The notes: a model not told the origin generated them from the sequence alone. 64,000 nucleotides of DNA from Vicingaceae bacterium (GCA_018402765.1 JAGYIE010000002.1:310001-374000); one strand, 5' to 3'; counted from the first letter of the stretch, positions 34,542-44,653 are shown. Translations and numbers: made by a program.

Positions 34542-36713
34542 ATGAAAAAAACAACTACTTTATTATCAGGCATTTTATTAAGTGCTGGTTTGTATGCACA
34601 AAGCTTCCAAATGTCTGCTATTGGAACATACAACACAGGAATTTTTGATGACGGAGCAGCTGAAATAACCGCATACGATTCAACAACACAACGATTATTT
34701 TTTGTTAATGCATCTAACTCCAGCGTTCAAGTATTAGATATTAGCAATCCTGCTATTCCTCTTTTACAAAATACCATCTCACTCGCGCCCTATGGAGCTA
34801 GCGCAAATAGTGTTGCATTCAAAAATGGTATTTTAGCAGCAGCGGTAGAAGATACCAATAAACAAGCCAATGGAAAGGTTGTGTTTTTTGATGCAGCAGG
34901 CCTTTATTTAAATGATGTAGCAGTTGGCGCTTTGCCAGACATGTTGCTTTTTACACCTGATGGCAATAAAGTGATCGTTGCGAATGAAGGAGAACCCAAT
35001 GACGATTACACAGTAGATCCTGAAGGGTCAGTTAGTATTATTGATATTAGTGCCGGAGTGTCCCAAGCAACAGTTTCTAATGTCTTTTTTACTTCTTATA
35101 ACAATGTGGTAGATAGCTTAGAATCAGGTATGCCTGCTGGCTGGTTAAACGCAGGAGGATATTTTAACACAAACAGTGCCAATTCAGGAAATGGCAAAGC
35201 AGGATTAAATACAACAGGAGATATCATCAGAACTGCAAAGTATCCTGCAGTTCAAGAATTAACCTTTTTTGCTAAAATATCGAGTGCAGGAGCAAATTGG
35301 CAAACCGCTATTGAGGTATCTCAAGATAGTATCAGCTGGATCGCAATCGATACTCTAGTAGCAGACGGAAATAATACAGGTGATGTGGTTGATTCAGTAT
35401 ACAGAAAATTTAACTACAATGTAGGATCTAACTTACCACATTATGTGCGTTTCAATATGTACAACAGATCAGGTGGAAGTCTCTATTTTGATGACGTAGA
35501 AGTAAGAACTATTTCAAAAGACGTACGCATATTTGGACCAAATGCCACCGTAGCAATGGATTTAGAACCTGAATACATTACTGTTGATCAAAACAATGCT
35601 TTTGCATATGTAAGTTGCCAAGAAAACAATGCATTTGTAAAAGTTGATCTTGTCACTGCAACAGCAGTTGAAATTATGCCACTTGGGTTTAAAGATTGGT
35701 CAGCAGCTGGTAATACATTAGATGCAAGTGATAAAGATGGAGCAATTAATATGCGCAATTATCCAGTAAAGGGTATGTATATGCCTGATGCGATTGATGG
35801 TCATTTAATAGGAAATAACTTCTATATTTTCACAGCAAACGAAGGTGACTCTAGAGATTATGACGGATTCTCAGAAGAAAGTAGAGTAAAAGATTTACTA
35901 CTAGATACTATTGCGTTCCCAAATTATGCAGGTTTGCAAGATAAAGATAGTTTAGGCAGATTAAAGATTACAACCACGCTCGGCGATATTGATAATGATG
36001 GTGATTATGATGAATTATACGCTTATGGAGCTCGTTCGTTCTCAATATTTTCAACTTCGGGGGCTTTAATTTATGATAGTGGAGATGATTTTGAAAGTTA
36101 TATCGCCGCTAATCATGCTGCTAATTTTAACTCAAATAATGATGATAACGACTCATTTGATAAAAGAAGTGACGATAAAGGCGCTGAGCCTAAAGCAATC
36201 ATTGTAGAAGAAATTAGAGGAAAGCAATATGCCTTTATTGGATTAGAACGAATGGGCGGTATCATGGTTTATGATGTTAGCAATGTAAATTCTCCAACAT
36301 TTGAGCAGTATTTTTTAAACAGAGATTTCTCAGTTGTAGCCACTGACTCTGCGGCAGGAGATTTAGGTCCTGAAGGACTACTCTTTATTCCAGCTAGTGT
36401 TTCTCCAAATGGATTAGATCTATTGGTTACTTCTAATGGAGTCAGTGGTAATGTATCTATTTATAGTCTTTCTTTCACTACTTCTTTAGGAGAAAATGGG
36501 AAAAAAGGAGTTGAGTTGAATGTTTATCCAAACCCATCGAATGGGAATACAATCAATATGAATAAAGTGGCAACTGGTTCTATTTTCAATATGATTGGAA
36601 AAGAAGTTGCTCGTTTTAACAACACCAATACAATTGACATCTCTTCATTAACTGAAGGTATGTATATCATAAAAACTCAATTATGCGAAAGTAAAAAGCT
36701 AATTGTACGATAA
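34542..36713 (+). CDS. Secreted choice-of-anchor-I protein with T9SS sorting domain
   Basis: A 723-residue exported protein. After the signal peptide comes a beta-propeller of the choice-of-anchor-I type ('VAFKNGILAAAVEDTNKQANG', split after EDTNK; 'PDGNKVIVANEGEPNDDYTVD', split after NEGEP; 'EGSVSIIDISAGV'). At about residues 180-325 the propeller is interrupted by a jelly-roll-like insert ('SGMPAGWLNAGGYF', then 'YVRFNMYNRSGGSLYFDDVE'), after which the propeller continues ('ATVAMDLEPEYITVDQNNAF'). The end is a T9SS type A sorting domain, 'VYPNPSNGN' to 'KLIVR'. So it is exported by the type IX system and probably lipid-anchored or released. A strong terminator follows. Confidence 0.85.
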   Translation: MKKTTTLLSGILLSAGLYAQSFQMSAIGTYNTGIFDDGAAEITAYDSTTQRLFFVNASNSSVQVLDISNPAIPLLQNTISLAPYGASANSVAFKNGILAAAVEDTNKQANGKVVFFDAAGLYLNDVAVGALPDMLLFTPDGNKVIVANEGEPNDDYTVDPEGSVSIIDISAGVSQATVSNVFFTSYNNVVDSLESGMPAGWLNAGGYFNTNSANSGNGKAGLNTTGDIIRTAKYPAVQELTFFAKISSAGANWQTAIEVSQDSISWIAIDTLVADGNNTGDVVDSVYRKFNYNVGSNLPHYVRFNMYNRSGGSLYFDDVEVRTISKDVRIFGPNATVAMDLEPEYITVDQNNAFAYVSCQENNAFVKVDLVTATAVEIMPLGFKDWSAAGNTLDASDKDGAINMRNYPVKGMYMPDAIDGHLIGNNFYIFTANEGDSRDYDGFSEESRVKDLLLDTIAFPNYAGLQDKDSLGRLKITTTLGDIDNDGDYDELYAYGARSFSIFSTSGALIYDSGDDFESYIAANHAANFNSNNDDNDSFDKRSDDKGAEPKAIIVEEIRGKQYAFIGLERMGGIMVYDVSNVNSPTFEQYFLNRDFSVVATDSAAGDLGPEGLLFIPASVSPNGLDLLVTSNGVSGNVSIYSLSFTTSLGENGKKGVELNVYPNPSNGNTINMNKVATGSIFNMIGKEVARFNNTNTIDISSLTEGMYIIKTQLCESKKLIVR

Positions 36714-36740
36714 AAGAAAAGTGTTAGTTAGTGTTTAAAA

Positions 36741-36776
36741 AGCCTTGTATAGCTGTGCGCTGTGCAGGGCTTTTTT
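36741..36776 (+). terminator. Strong terminator after the anchor-I gene
   Basis: A 13-bp stem, counting G-U pairs (left 36741-36753, loop 36754-36758, right 36759-36771), is followed by T residues at 36771-36776. 'aaaa' precedes it, so it may also work on the minus strand. Confidence 0.82.
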
Positions 36777-36777
36777 A

Positions 36778-37022
36778 TTTGACCATTAGAACCTAAATAA
36801 TCATCTGCCTTCATACACTTTACCTTACACTTAGTGATTAAAATTGGAGCTGTAATTAAACCGAGGCTAAACACATGGCATTCCGAAAGTACACAAAACG
36901 CCATGCGATCAAAACTAATCGCTAGGTCGACAGCTTCAATAAAAAAAATATGGTCATATAACTGAAGGAACCTTGAACAAGTTAACTACAATGTTTCTTC
37001 TCCTTTTTTATTAAAAAAATAT
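36778..37022. other. Intergenic region, no gene seen
   Basis: I see no open frame of useful length. A loose inverted repeat, 'catggc' at about 36875 and 'gccatg' about 25 bases on, is the only structure noted. It separates two converging genes. Confidence 0.5.
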
Positions 37023-39638
37023 TTACAACCTACCTCCTAACACAAAAGTCTCTTTAAATTTTTCCGTGCTTCCACTTTCGGTAAAAGCTTCAAATAGTAA
37101 AATATATGGGCCGATAGCTGCTTTAGCGTTATTCTCATTTAAGCCATTCCAAATAAATCTACCAGAAGCACCTACAACCTCATTATTGGCAATCTCTTTT
37201 ACCAATCTCCCCTTAGCATCATAAATACGTGCAGTAACAATAAATCCAGCTTGATCAAAATTATAATTAAAACTTACCAAATCCTCAAATCCATCATTAT
37301 CAGGAGAGAATACTTCCGGAAAAATTGTTAGTTCACTACTCGAATTTTCAATAGCAAAATATTGAGAGTTTTTGTATGTCGGAGTGGCATATCCTATACT
37401 TTTTGCGGCCGAGTGCCATGTGCCTTCCTGATTTGTTGGCCTATTAAAATCGATTCGTTCGAGAGAAATTCCATTCAAGTCTGTTAACAAGGATAAATGC
37501 ATATTGTCAGAATATACAAAATAGTCTGAAACGACAGAGTCAGGCATTAATAGATAAATATTTCCTTCACTATCATTCATAGAAGGTAATGAGCCCATTT
37601 CTAAAAATCGATCAGGGAGACTCAACGGGTACTCTTTTTTTATGTTTTCAGGATCAGTTGTTAATACGGTATATTCTCCGGGAAATATTACATAAGATTC
37701 TGTGCTAATTTCTTTAACATTTTTAACCCCTACATTATCGCTATTAGCCAATTTCCAACCTTGTAAACTAATCGCTTTCTGACTGTTGTTATAAACCTCA
37801 ATAAAATCAACTCCCCCAGAACGTGGGTTAAATAATACTTCATTAAGTATAATATCTGCAACTTTTGGAGATTCAGGCAAAACAAAATCTAGGCTATTTG
37901 CTAACCCTATTTGATTTCCTGGACAATCAGTAATACCAGTCACTGTTATCGTTTCTAGTTCCCCTTCAGTCAACTGAGCTGATAACCCAATTAAAACTCG
38001 TGTGTAACTAGGTGCTACATTTGCAACAAAAGCTGCTGTTTTTCCACTAGAAAAAGAATAATTGGCTATTAAAACTGAAACACTATCGAGTAGTTCATTA
38101 AATTCCAAAATCAAGGTGTCAGGAGACTGTATCAATACCTTTACTAAACTTGGCCCAACAGTATCTGTTAAATTACTGAATACACTATTTTGGATACCTG
38201 GAGTTCCTCCAATAACAGCATTTGAAGCGATCCAGTTTTCAGAACCTGAACATGGTGTAGTCGGGTTTATCAATTCTAAGGAATAGCCACCTGCACTCTT
38301 AGCAGCATCTTGATACCAGCTATCAGTATAGGTAACATCATCAATTATTAAATTGGTATTACTCTTAAGGGTAATCCGGTCAGTAGAATTATTTAAGATA
38401 GGAAATCCGGAAACACCGATTACTGTTCCAAATGACTGAAATAATGAGCTATTGGCAGCTGCACAAATTATTACATATTCATTTGGACCTAAAACTTGTG
38501 AAGGTAAAGTTGCTGTTGAACTTCCATCAGAAATAGACCAGTTTTCCAAATCGAATATTTTATTAGACGGATTATAAAGCTCCAAATACTCTTGTTCCGG
38601 CAATCCTACAATGGGAGAAGGATCAGGAAAAAGCTCATTAATTACTACCTCTTTGGGGTTTACAACCGCCGGAATAAAATATAAGAATGACACTGACTTT
38701 GTGTTCATAACATTTGCAGAAGGGTCCTGAACATTGCTAACTGTTATTGAATAGCTTTGTCCGTTTGTAAATGGGGTTGAAAAAGCTAGTTTCACTTTGG
38801 AACTATCCTGGGTGTCCATTCTTGCAGTTTGCGGATTCCCAATCCCTAAATCCACGAAATAATTAGCCGAAATTTCTGCTGTCGAGGCGGTAACTTTTTC
38901 AGAAAAATTCACCATCAATTCAGTAGATGAGACAATTGTAACCGAATTAAAAATTGGCCTTTGAGTGTCTTGCAAGGCTGTACCTGTAACAATAAAATCA
39001 TCAAAGAAAAATTTGTCTGATCGCGTAGAAGTATAAATACACTCTATTCCAAAATAAGAAGATTGATTGTAGGTGCTATCTAAACTAGCTCCTTGGGAAA
39101 TATAATTCATACCTCCCACTGCATTCGGATCAACATACAACTCCCAATTTCCTATACTATCCCGAGTAACTAGTACTTTCAGTGCAGGGTTAGTAGCAGC
39201 AATTCCATCTACTCCATCTATAATCTTTGTTGATGAAACTCCGTCATTTCTATAAAGAGAAACGTCATCTACTGTTCCAGTCTCGCCGCCAATTTGCACA
39301 AAATATCCATCAAATGATGCTGTAATGTCTTGGCTATTTGACACTAAAGCAACTTTAGCATAATTGGATGTAGAAGGAGCAAAATCCAATCGAACATAAA
39401 ACTCCCAACTTGCCTTATAAATAGCACTTGATGAAGTGCTTAAATAAGCAGGATTGCTCGCAGTTATATCATTTAATTGAAGTCGGTTCTGAGCATCAAT
39501 TTGAAATTTAATGGATTGTCCGGTCCATGCAGGATTAACTGTAAAATTTCCATCAGAAAAATCATCTGTAAACTGTCCAAAAATAGTTAATTGCACGCTT
39601 AAGAATAGTGTAATAAAAAAGACAAATTGAATTCTCAT
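37023..39638 (-). CDS. Large secreted protein with lamin-tail domains and FlgD-type C-terminus
   Basis: About 871 residues from the start at 39638 ('MRIQFVFFITLFLSVQ'), chosen because it opens a normal signal peptide; the longest frame adds seven codons. The N-terminal domain ('DDFSDGNFTVNPAWTGQ') is a jelly-roll of the carbohydrate-binding style, followed by an Ig-like SbsA-type domain ('FSEKVTASTAEI'), a lamin-tail domain ('KEVVINELFPDPSPIVGLP', 'EYLELYNPSNKIFDLEN'), another Ig-like domain, and a second lamin-tail domain ('DIILNEVLFNPRSGGVDFIE'). The end ('PDNDGFEDLVSFNYNF' to 'VLGGRL') is a FlgD/gliding-associated Ig module. A surface or extracellular structural role, perhaps extracellular DNA or surface binding, is inferred. 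Confidence 0.82.
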   Translation of the reverse strand: MRIQFVFFITLFLSVQLTIFGQFTDDFSDGNFTVNPAWTGQSIKFQIDAQNRLQLNDITASNPAYLSTSSSAIYKASWEFYVRLDFAPSTSNYAKVALVSNSQDITASFDGYFVQIGGETGTVDDVSLYRNDGVSSTKIIDGVDGIAATNPALKVLVTRDSIGNWELYVDPNAVGGMNYISQGASLDSTYNQSSYFGIECIYTSTRSDKFFFDDFIVTGTALQDTQRPIFNSVTIVSSTELMVNFSEKVTASTAEISANYFVDLGIGNPQTARMDTQDSSKVKLAFSTPFTNGQSYSITVSNVQDPSANVMNTKSVSFLYFIPAVVNPKEVVINELFPDPSPIVGLPEQEYLELYNPSNKIFDLENWSISDGSSTATLPSQVLGPNEYVIICAAANSSLFQSFGTVIGVSGFPILNNSTDRITLKSNTNLIIDDVTYTDSWYQDAAKSAGGYSLELINPTTPCSGSENWIASNAVIGGTPGIQNSVFSNLTDTVGPSLVKVLIQSPDTLILEFNELLDSVSVLIANYSFSSGKTAAFVANVAPSYTRVLIGLSAQLTEGELETITVTGITDCPGNQIGLANSLDFVLPESPKVADIILNEVLFNPRSGGVDFIEVYNNSQKAISLQGWKLANSDNVGVKNVKEISTESYVIFPGEYTVLTTDPENIKKEYPLSLPDRFLEMGSLPSMNDSEGNIYLLMPDSVVSDYFVYSDNMHLSLLTDLNGISLERIDFNRPTNQEGTWHSAAKSIGYATPTYKNSQYFAIENSSSELTIFPEVFSPDNDGFEDLVSFNYNFDQAGFIVTARIYDAKGRLVKEIANNEVVGASGRFIWNGLNENNAKAAIGPYILLFEAFTESGSTEKFKETFVLGGRL

Positions 39639-39643
39639 AGCTT

Positions 39644-39677
39644 TTGATATCTCTAGCACGTAAATATAGTACTTTTG
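39644..39677 (+). promoter_or_regulatory. Bacteroidota promoter before asd
   Basis: TTG at 39644-39646 and TACTTTTG at 39670-39677 (23-base gap). The ATG is at 39716. On the other strand a near -7 box, TATATTTA, sits a few bases away, serving the divergent lamin-tail gene, so the two promoters overlap. Confidence 0.6.
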
Positions 39678-39715
39678 TTTCCCTTGATAGTTAATGAATC
39701 GTTAAATCAACCCTT

Positions 39716-40705
39716 ATGAAAATTGCAATTGTAGGCGCTACCGGCTTGGTAGGCAACGTAATGCTTAGTCTATTGGAAGAAAGAAATTTCCCGGTAACAG
39801 AATTAATTCCTGTTGCATCTGAGAAATCTGTAGGTCATGAAATTGATTTTCAAGGAAAGAAATATACCATCAAATCAATAGATGAAGCGATAAAATTACA
39901 CCCTTCAATTGCTATTTTTTCAGCAGGTGGTGACATCTCACTACAGTATGCACCTAAATTTGCAGAAATAGGCACAACAGTTATTGATAATTCTTCTGCT
40001 TGGAGAATGGATCCTGACAAGAAGCTAATTGTACCTGAAATAAATGCATGGTCATTACGGGCTGCTGATAAAATAATTGCGAACCCTAATTGCTCCACCA
40101 TTCAGATGGTAATGGCGCTAAACCCTCTTCACAAGAAGTATGGTGTAAAACGAGTAATTGTTTCTACTTACCAATCCATTACAGGAACAGGAGTAAAAGC
40201 TGTAGAGCAATTAGCAAATGAAAGTGCGGGAATAAAAGGTGAAATGGCCTATCCTTATCAAATTCACCAAAATTGCATACCCCATTGTGATGTATTTTTA
40301 GAAAATGGATACACAAAAGAGGAAATGAAGCTAATTAAAGAAACAAATAAAATATTAGGAGATGACAGCATAAAAGTAAGTGCAACTGCTGTTAGAGTGC
40401 CTGTTATGGGAGGGCATTCTGAGTCTGTAAACGTGGAACTCAACTCACCGTTTGAGTTAACTGACATTCGTAGACTGCTTTCAGAAACGGAAGGAATAAC
40501 ACTTCAAGACCAACCTGAAGTAAATAACTACCCAATGCCTTTTTATTCAAAAGATAAAGATGCCGTGTTTGTTGGTAGAATTAGAAGAGATGAAAGTAGA
40601 GAGAACACCCTAAATATGTGGATAGTTTCTGATAATCTAAGAAAGGGAGCTGCGACAAATGCGCTTCAAATAGCTGAGTACTTAATAAAGAACAAGCTCG
40701 TTTAA
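39716..40705 (+). CDS. asd: Aspartate-semialdehyde dehydrogenase
   Basis: A 329-residue NADPH enzyme making aspartate semialdehyde for lysine, threonine, methionine and diaminopimelate synthesis. The N-terminal nucleotide fold has 'IVGATGLVGNVMLSLL'; the catalytic Cys is Cys126 in 'NPNCSTIQM', and the family signature 'VIDNSSAWRMD' precedes it. 'VPVMGGHSESVNVEL' carries the substrate-site histidine region. Length is normal. It has its own promoter and is followed by an ECF sigma gene. Confidence 0.96.
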   Translation: MKIAIVGATGLVGNVMLSLLEERNFPVTELIPVASEKSVGHEIDFQGKKYTIKSIDEAIKLHPSIAIFSAGGDISLQYAPKFAEIGTTVIDNSSAWRMDPDKKLIVPEINAWSLRAADKIIANPNCSTIQMVMALNPLHKKYGVKRVIVSTYQSITGTGVKAVEQLANESAGIKGEMAYPYQIHQNCIPHCDVFLENGYTKEEMKLIKETNKILGDDSIKVSATAVRVPVMGGHSESVNVELNSPFELTDIRRLLSETEGITLQDQPEVNNYPMPFYSKDKDAVFVGRIRRDESRENTLNMWIVSDNLRKGAATNALQIAEYLIKNKLV

Positions 40706-40801
40706 AATTAACTTTTACTGAATTTTATTTTCTATTTTCCGTAACTTAAGGCAACAGAAATAATCATTAGCGTGTCTAATTGGACAACTGCCATATAGAT
40801 A

Positions 40802-41341
40802 ATGGAAGAAAGAGAACTCATAAAAGGATGTATAAACGAAGATAAAGTGTACCAACGTGCGTTGTATGATCGTTATAGCGGACTTATGTTTTCTGTTTGT
40901 CTTCGGTATGCTAAACACAAAGCTGAAGCTCAAGATATGATGCAAGATGGCTTCATTAAGGTCTTTGATAACATCTCTAAGTTCGCCTTTAATGGTTCAT
41001 TTGAAGGCTGGGTGCGAAGGATTATGGTAAACACTGCATTAAATTATTATCGAAAAAGCAGTTCTCAGCGCGAACAGTTAGGTATAGAGGGTTATCAAGA
41101 AGGATCAATGGAACCTAAAGCAGAAAGCAATATGGGTGAGAAGGAGTTGATGTCAATTATTCAACGTCTTCCGGATGGATATAGAGTAGTGTTCAACCTA
41201 TATGCTATAGAAGGATATAGTCATAAGGAAATCGGTGAAGTACTGGGAATTACTGAAAGCACATCTCGGTCTCAGTTATCGAAGGCTAGAAAGTGGATAC
41301 AAAATGTATTAATAAAATATAATCAAGAGACGAATGTATAA
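40802..41341 (+). CDS. ECF RNA polymerase sigma factor
   Basis: A 179-residue sigma-70 family protein with only regions 2 and 4. Region 2 is 'FSVCLRYAKHKAEAQDMMQD' to 'FEGWVRRIMVNTALNYYRKS', region 4 is 'LPDGYRVVFNLYAIEGYSHK' with the HTH 'EIGEVLGITESTSRSQLSKA'. It is immediately followed by a membrane/barrel gene that overlaps it by 8 bases and begins with an anti-sigma-like segment, so the pair probably senses the envelope state. Confidence 0.93.
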   Translation: MEERELIKGCINEDKVYQRALYDRYSGLMFSVCLRYAKHKAEAQDMMQDGFIKVFDNISKFAFNGSFEGWVRRIMVNTALNYYRKSSSQREQLGIEGYQEGSMEPKAESNMGEKELMSIIQRLPDGYRVVFNLYAIEGYSHKEIGEVLGITESTSRSQLSKARKWIQNVLIKYNQETNV

Positions 41342-42857
41342 CAAGGGAGATAATCATATCGACGAACTGTTTCGTTCTGCCTTCATGGGTCATGAAGAGA
41401 TACCACCTGCATCTGCTTGGAAAAACATCGTTGAAAAACGAAGTTTTGGCCATATACTCTTAAACCAAATTGCTCTGAATTGGAAAAATTTCCTTTTCAT
41501 GACAATTGGCTTTATGGGCATTGGAGCAGCAATAGTGAGCATCGGCACACCCAATAAAAAAGAAGCAACTGCCTACCAAAGTATGAATACGCACTACAAT
41601 TTATACAACGGCCATGAATATGGAGGAATGTTACTAGCTTATAATGAACCTAATGGAGAAGTAGTTAAAGAAAGTATAAGTTCTTATTATAATAATGCAT
41701 TAACCTCTCCTTTTAATAGTAAAACAACAACTAAACTAGCTTCTCCTTCGAAGCGAAGTTCAAGAAACGGTAAAAAACAATATACAAACAACACTCACAA
41801 AGTAATAGGTCCTTTCAATTCTATTGAAACAGATAACACAGGAGCCAATGATAATGTTACAAATTACGCTACCGCAAATACTCAAAAACACAGCAATAAA
41901 GTAGCAAAAAATTATGCTGAAGCTCAGAGAGAAATTAATCACTCATCAGAAGTGCTTACTAGTGCAATTGATGATCAATCATCTTTGTCTACTAAATTAA
42001 ACTTGGGTGTTGTACAAAAACTCACCTCTTTTAAAACACGTCGTATTCGTGAAGAATTAGACTATGAAATGATTGCAGTCGATTCATTGTATTTCAACAA
42101 AACAATGAAAAAACGATTTCCACTAAAAAATCACTTGTCTGCTAGTTTTAAATTTGGACCTGAGTTTATGAATAAGGAGCTTACAAATGCAACTGATGAA
42201 AGTGCTGCGTATTTAAATAGAAGAATACAATCAGAGTCTACTCTTATTGGGGGTAATATTCAGGCCAACCTTGCTTACTATTTTTACAATAATGTTTTTG
42301 TAGAAACGGGCTTTAGATATAGCCAATTAAGAGAACAAGTAAACTATAGTCAAACAAGAATACTATCAGAGACAACCGTTTACGACTCTACCGTGGCTGG
42401 ATTTATAGTAGGCCCGACGGGCGAACCAATTCCAATATATGATATCAATTCTCGCATAGAATACGATAAAGAGTTTATTCAGAGAAATAATACGAATGCG
42501 TATCATATGTTAGCTATACCAATATTATTAGGGTACCAAGTAGATTTCTATAAAATTTCTGTACACCTAAAATCAGGTGTAAGTGCAAATGTGTTTACAA
42601 AAAACACTGGATCTATTCTTAGTGAAGATACAGATAACGAAATAGCGTTGGGAAGTAATAACGACCCTTTTAAGCCAGGAATATCGCTTAACCTGGAGTT
42701 AGCAGGTGGTGTAAGTTATCAAATAGATGAGAACTTTAGCCTATTAGTAGAACCTAGTTTTCGCTCTAGTTTGAGCAATTTATATAAAGGTGATTATCCA
42801 CTTATTGAAAAACGAAAAATAATTGGAATTAATACAGGAATTAGGATTCGATTATAA
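41334..42857 (+). CDS. Anti-sigma-like inner-membrane protein fused to an outer-membrane-type barrel
   Basis: A 507-residue product: a short cytoplasmic N-terminus ('DELFRSAFMGHEEIPPASAW', residues 11-30), one membrane segment (about 53-71), about 190 Asn/Thr/Ser-rich residues, then a beta-rich domain (about 265-507) with alternating patterns such as 'YYFYNNVFVETGFRYSQLRE', 'AIPILLGYQVDFYKISVHLK', 'NTGIRIRL', typical of PorT-type outer-membrane barrels. The start lies within the sigma factor gene. One protein would span both membranes, relaying an outer-membrane signal to the sigma factor; the barrel function is inferred. Confidence 0.75.
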   Translation: MYNKGDNHIDELFRSAFMGHEEIPPASAWKNIVEKRSFGHILLNQIALNWKNFLFMTIGFMGIGAAIVSIGTPNKKEATAYQSMNTHYNLYNGHEYGGMLLAYNEPNGEVVKESISSYYNNALTSPFNSKTTTKLASPSKRSSRNGKKQYTNNTHKVIGPFNSIETDNTGANDNVTNYATANTQKHSNKVAKNYAEAQREINHSSEVLTSAIDDQSSLSTKLNLGVVQKLTSFKTRRIREELDYEMIAVDSLYFNKTMKKRFPLKNHLSASFKFGPEFMNKELTNATDESAAYLNRRIQSESTLIGGNIQANLAYYFYNNVFVETGFRYSQLREQVNYSQTRILSETTVYDSTVAGFIVGPTGEPIPIYDINSRIEYDKEFIQRNNTNAYHMLAIPILLGYQVDFYKISVHLKSGVSANVFTKNTGSILSEDTDNEIALGSNNDPFKPGISLNLELAGGVSYQIDENFSLLVEPSFRSSLSNLYKGDYPLIEKRKIIGINTGIRIRL

Positions 42858-42908
42858 TTTTTTGTAATTTAATTTTCCTTAATTGCTTTAGTAGTCAATT
42901 AATTACAA

Positions 42909-44519
42909 ATGAAAAAGGTAAGAAATACAGTATTTACTGGTCTTGTACTAAGCTTTCATGTGCTTTTTTCACAATCCATTTACCAGGGAATAGAAGTAGG
43001 AAATGTGAATACAAGGATATATGCAGATGGTAAATTATTTAATGATTTTTGCAATTCAAAAGCCCAATTTTTTATTCCAAAAAACTCCCAAACAAGCGCT
43101 ATCTATATGGCTGGTTTTTGAGTAGGTGGTTTAATCGATTTAAATTTTCCTTCACAACCAGATTTACTCAGACTGTCAAAGGTATTCTATATTGATAGTG
43201 ATTTTATTCAAGGCCCTATTCGGTTAAATAATAGAACAGGAGCTGATCCATCTTATTGGAATAAAACATGGAAAATTACTCGATCAGTAATTCAAAATCA
43301 TATTAATAAATTTAATACTACTGACTATATAGTACCAAGGGAACTACTTGATTGGCCTGCGCATGGAAAAGAAGGCACAGCTGAAATATTGGCTCCTTTT
43401 ATTGACCTAAATGGAAATTCAAGATACGAACCAGAAAAAGGAGATTATCCTGATATAAAAGGAGATGAAGCGATGTATTTCATTTGTAATGATGCAAGAA
43501 AAGGAAATCAGCCTGAGGCAATGGAAATAGAAGTTCATGGAATGGTATACGGATTCAACTCTACAGATGAACAACTTAGCAATACCATTTTTATCAATTT
43601 AAAATTCATAAATCGCTCTCTATTCAACTATCGAAACGTCTATTTTGGTATGTACAATGATTACGATTTAGGTGACCCTTATGATGACTATGTCGGAACG
43701 GATACAACATTAGATATGGTTTACGCTTACAATGGAGAGCGAGTAGATGGCCCAAGAAAGGGAATTCCATCGTATGGTGCTTCTCCTCCTGCAATAGGAA
43801 TGATGTTGCTTAATCAAAAGCTAACTAACTCTATGTATTATGAATTAACCACTAATGGGAATGGAGAGCCTGAAAATTCTTCAGACTTTTATGACTGCAT
43901 GCAATCTAAGTTTAAAGATGGATCTAGTCTAAAGTATGGAGGCACGGGATATCATAGATCCAATGGAGCTACAAATCAGAATGCTGATTACTTGTTCCCT
44001 GGCGACCCCACTTATTTTGATGCTACCTCTTGGACAGAATCAAACACATTTTCTATTCCTAACGCACCCGGAGACAGAAGAATAATTGGCTCAACTAAGA
44101 TTGATACACTAACGATTGGTAGTTTTTTTGAAGTTGATCTCGCATACGTTTTCGCTGAAAATAGTTTGAAAGATGAAACAAATACCCGATCAGTAATTGA
44201 TTTAAAAAATCTCGGTCATAAAATCAAAGCGTTATATGATTCTGGGCAGATCAATCAAACCATAAAGCCAATACCTACTCTTAATAAAAGTTATGGACCT
44301 ATTTATCCAAATCCGATTGGTGAAGGACAATCTATATTGATAGAAGATATTAATATAAATAAGGTGGAAATCTATACTATTCAAGGAAAGTTGATTTATA
44401 GAAAAGAGAAGAACAATACATCTATTAGAATAGAAAGAGAAGACCTTGCAAAAGGAATATACGTTATACGTCTTTTAGGACCAAGTGATTCAAGAAGCGA
44501 AAAGCTAATTGTTAAATAG
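42909..44519 (+). pseudogene. T9SS-exported protein gene interrupted by an in-frame TGA
   Basis: The same frame runs 42909-44519 (536 codons) with a single TGA at 43119-43121. It has a signal peptide ('VLSFHVLFSQS'), then 'SAIYMAGF', stop, 'VGGLIDLNFPSQ', which matches the common 'AGxWxGG' pattern of secreted Bacteroidota proteins: the stop replaces Trp (TGG to TGA). Downstream come 'LDWPAHGKEGTAEILAPFID', 'LNGNSRYEPEKGDYPDIKGD', and a T9SS C-terminal sorting domain ('YPNPIGEGQSI' to 'KLIVK'). The rest is intact, so the loss is recent, an error, or readthrough. It follows the ECF/barrel pair. Confidence 0.85.
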
Positions 44520-44622
44520 CTAGGCAATGATTAACAACTACTAGGTGTCTAAGCATAAACCTTTATCTCTAGTAAGATTATTTTTTATTAATTGGTTTTA
44601 AATTCTAACTACAAGAGATCTT

Positions 44623-44653
44623 ACCCTTTCAGCCTTCTGAAAGGGTTTTTTTA
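44623..44653 (+). terminator. Terminator after the T9SS pseudogene
   Basis: Perfect 10-base arms 'accctttcag'/'ctgaaagggt' with a CCTT loop, followed by a run of T residues. It reaches the stop codon of the convergent lspA gene. Confidence 0.85.

Noticed and set aside
36778-37022. A small gene between the anchor-I and lamin-tail genes
   Set aside because: Frames are short and interrupted, without a plausible start or family resemblance.
42909-44519. A recoded TGA (alternative genetic code or selenocysteine)
   Set aside because: Several genes in this window end in TGA (for example 2288, 10890, 26002, 29036), there is no selenocysteine hairpin evident, and the position is a Trp in relatives.
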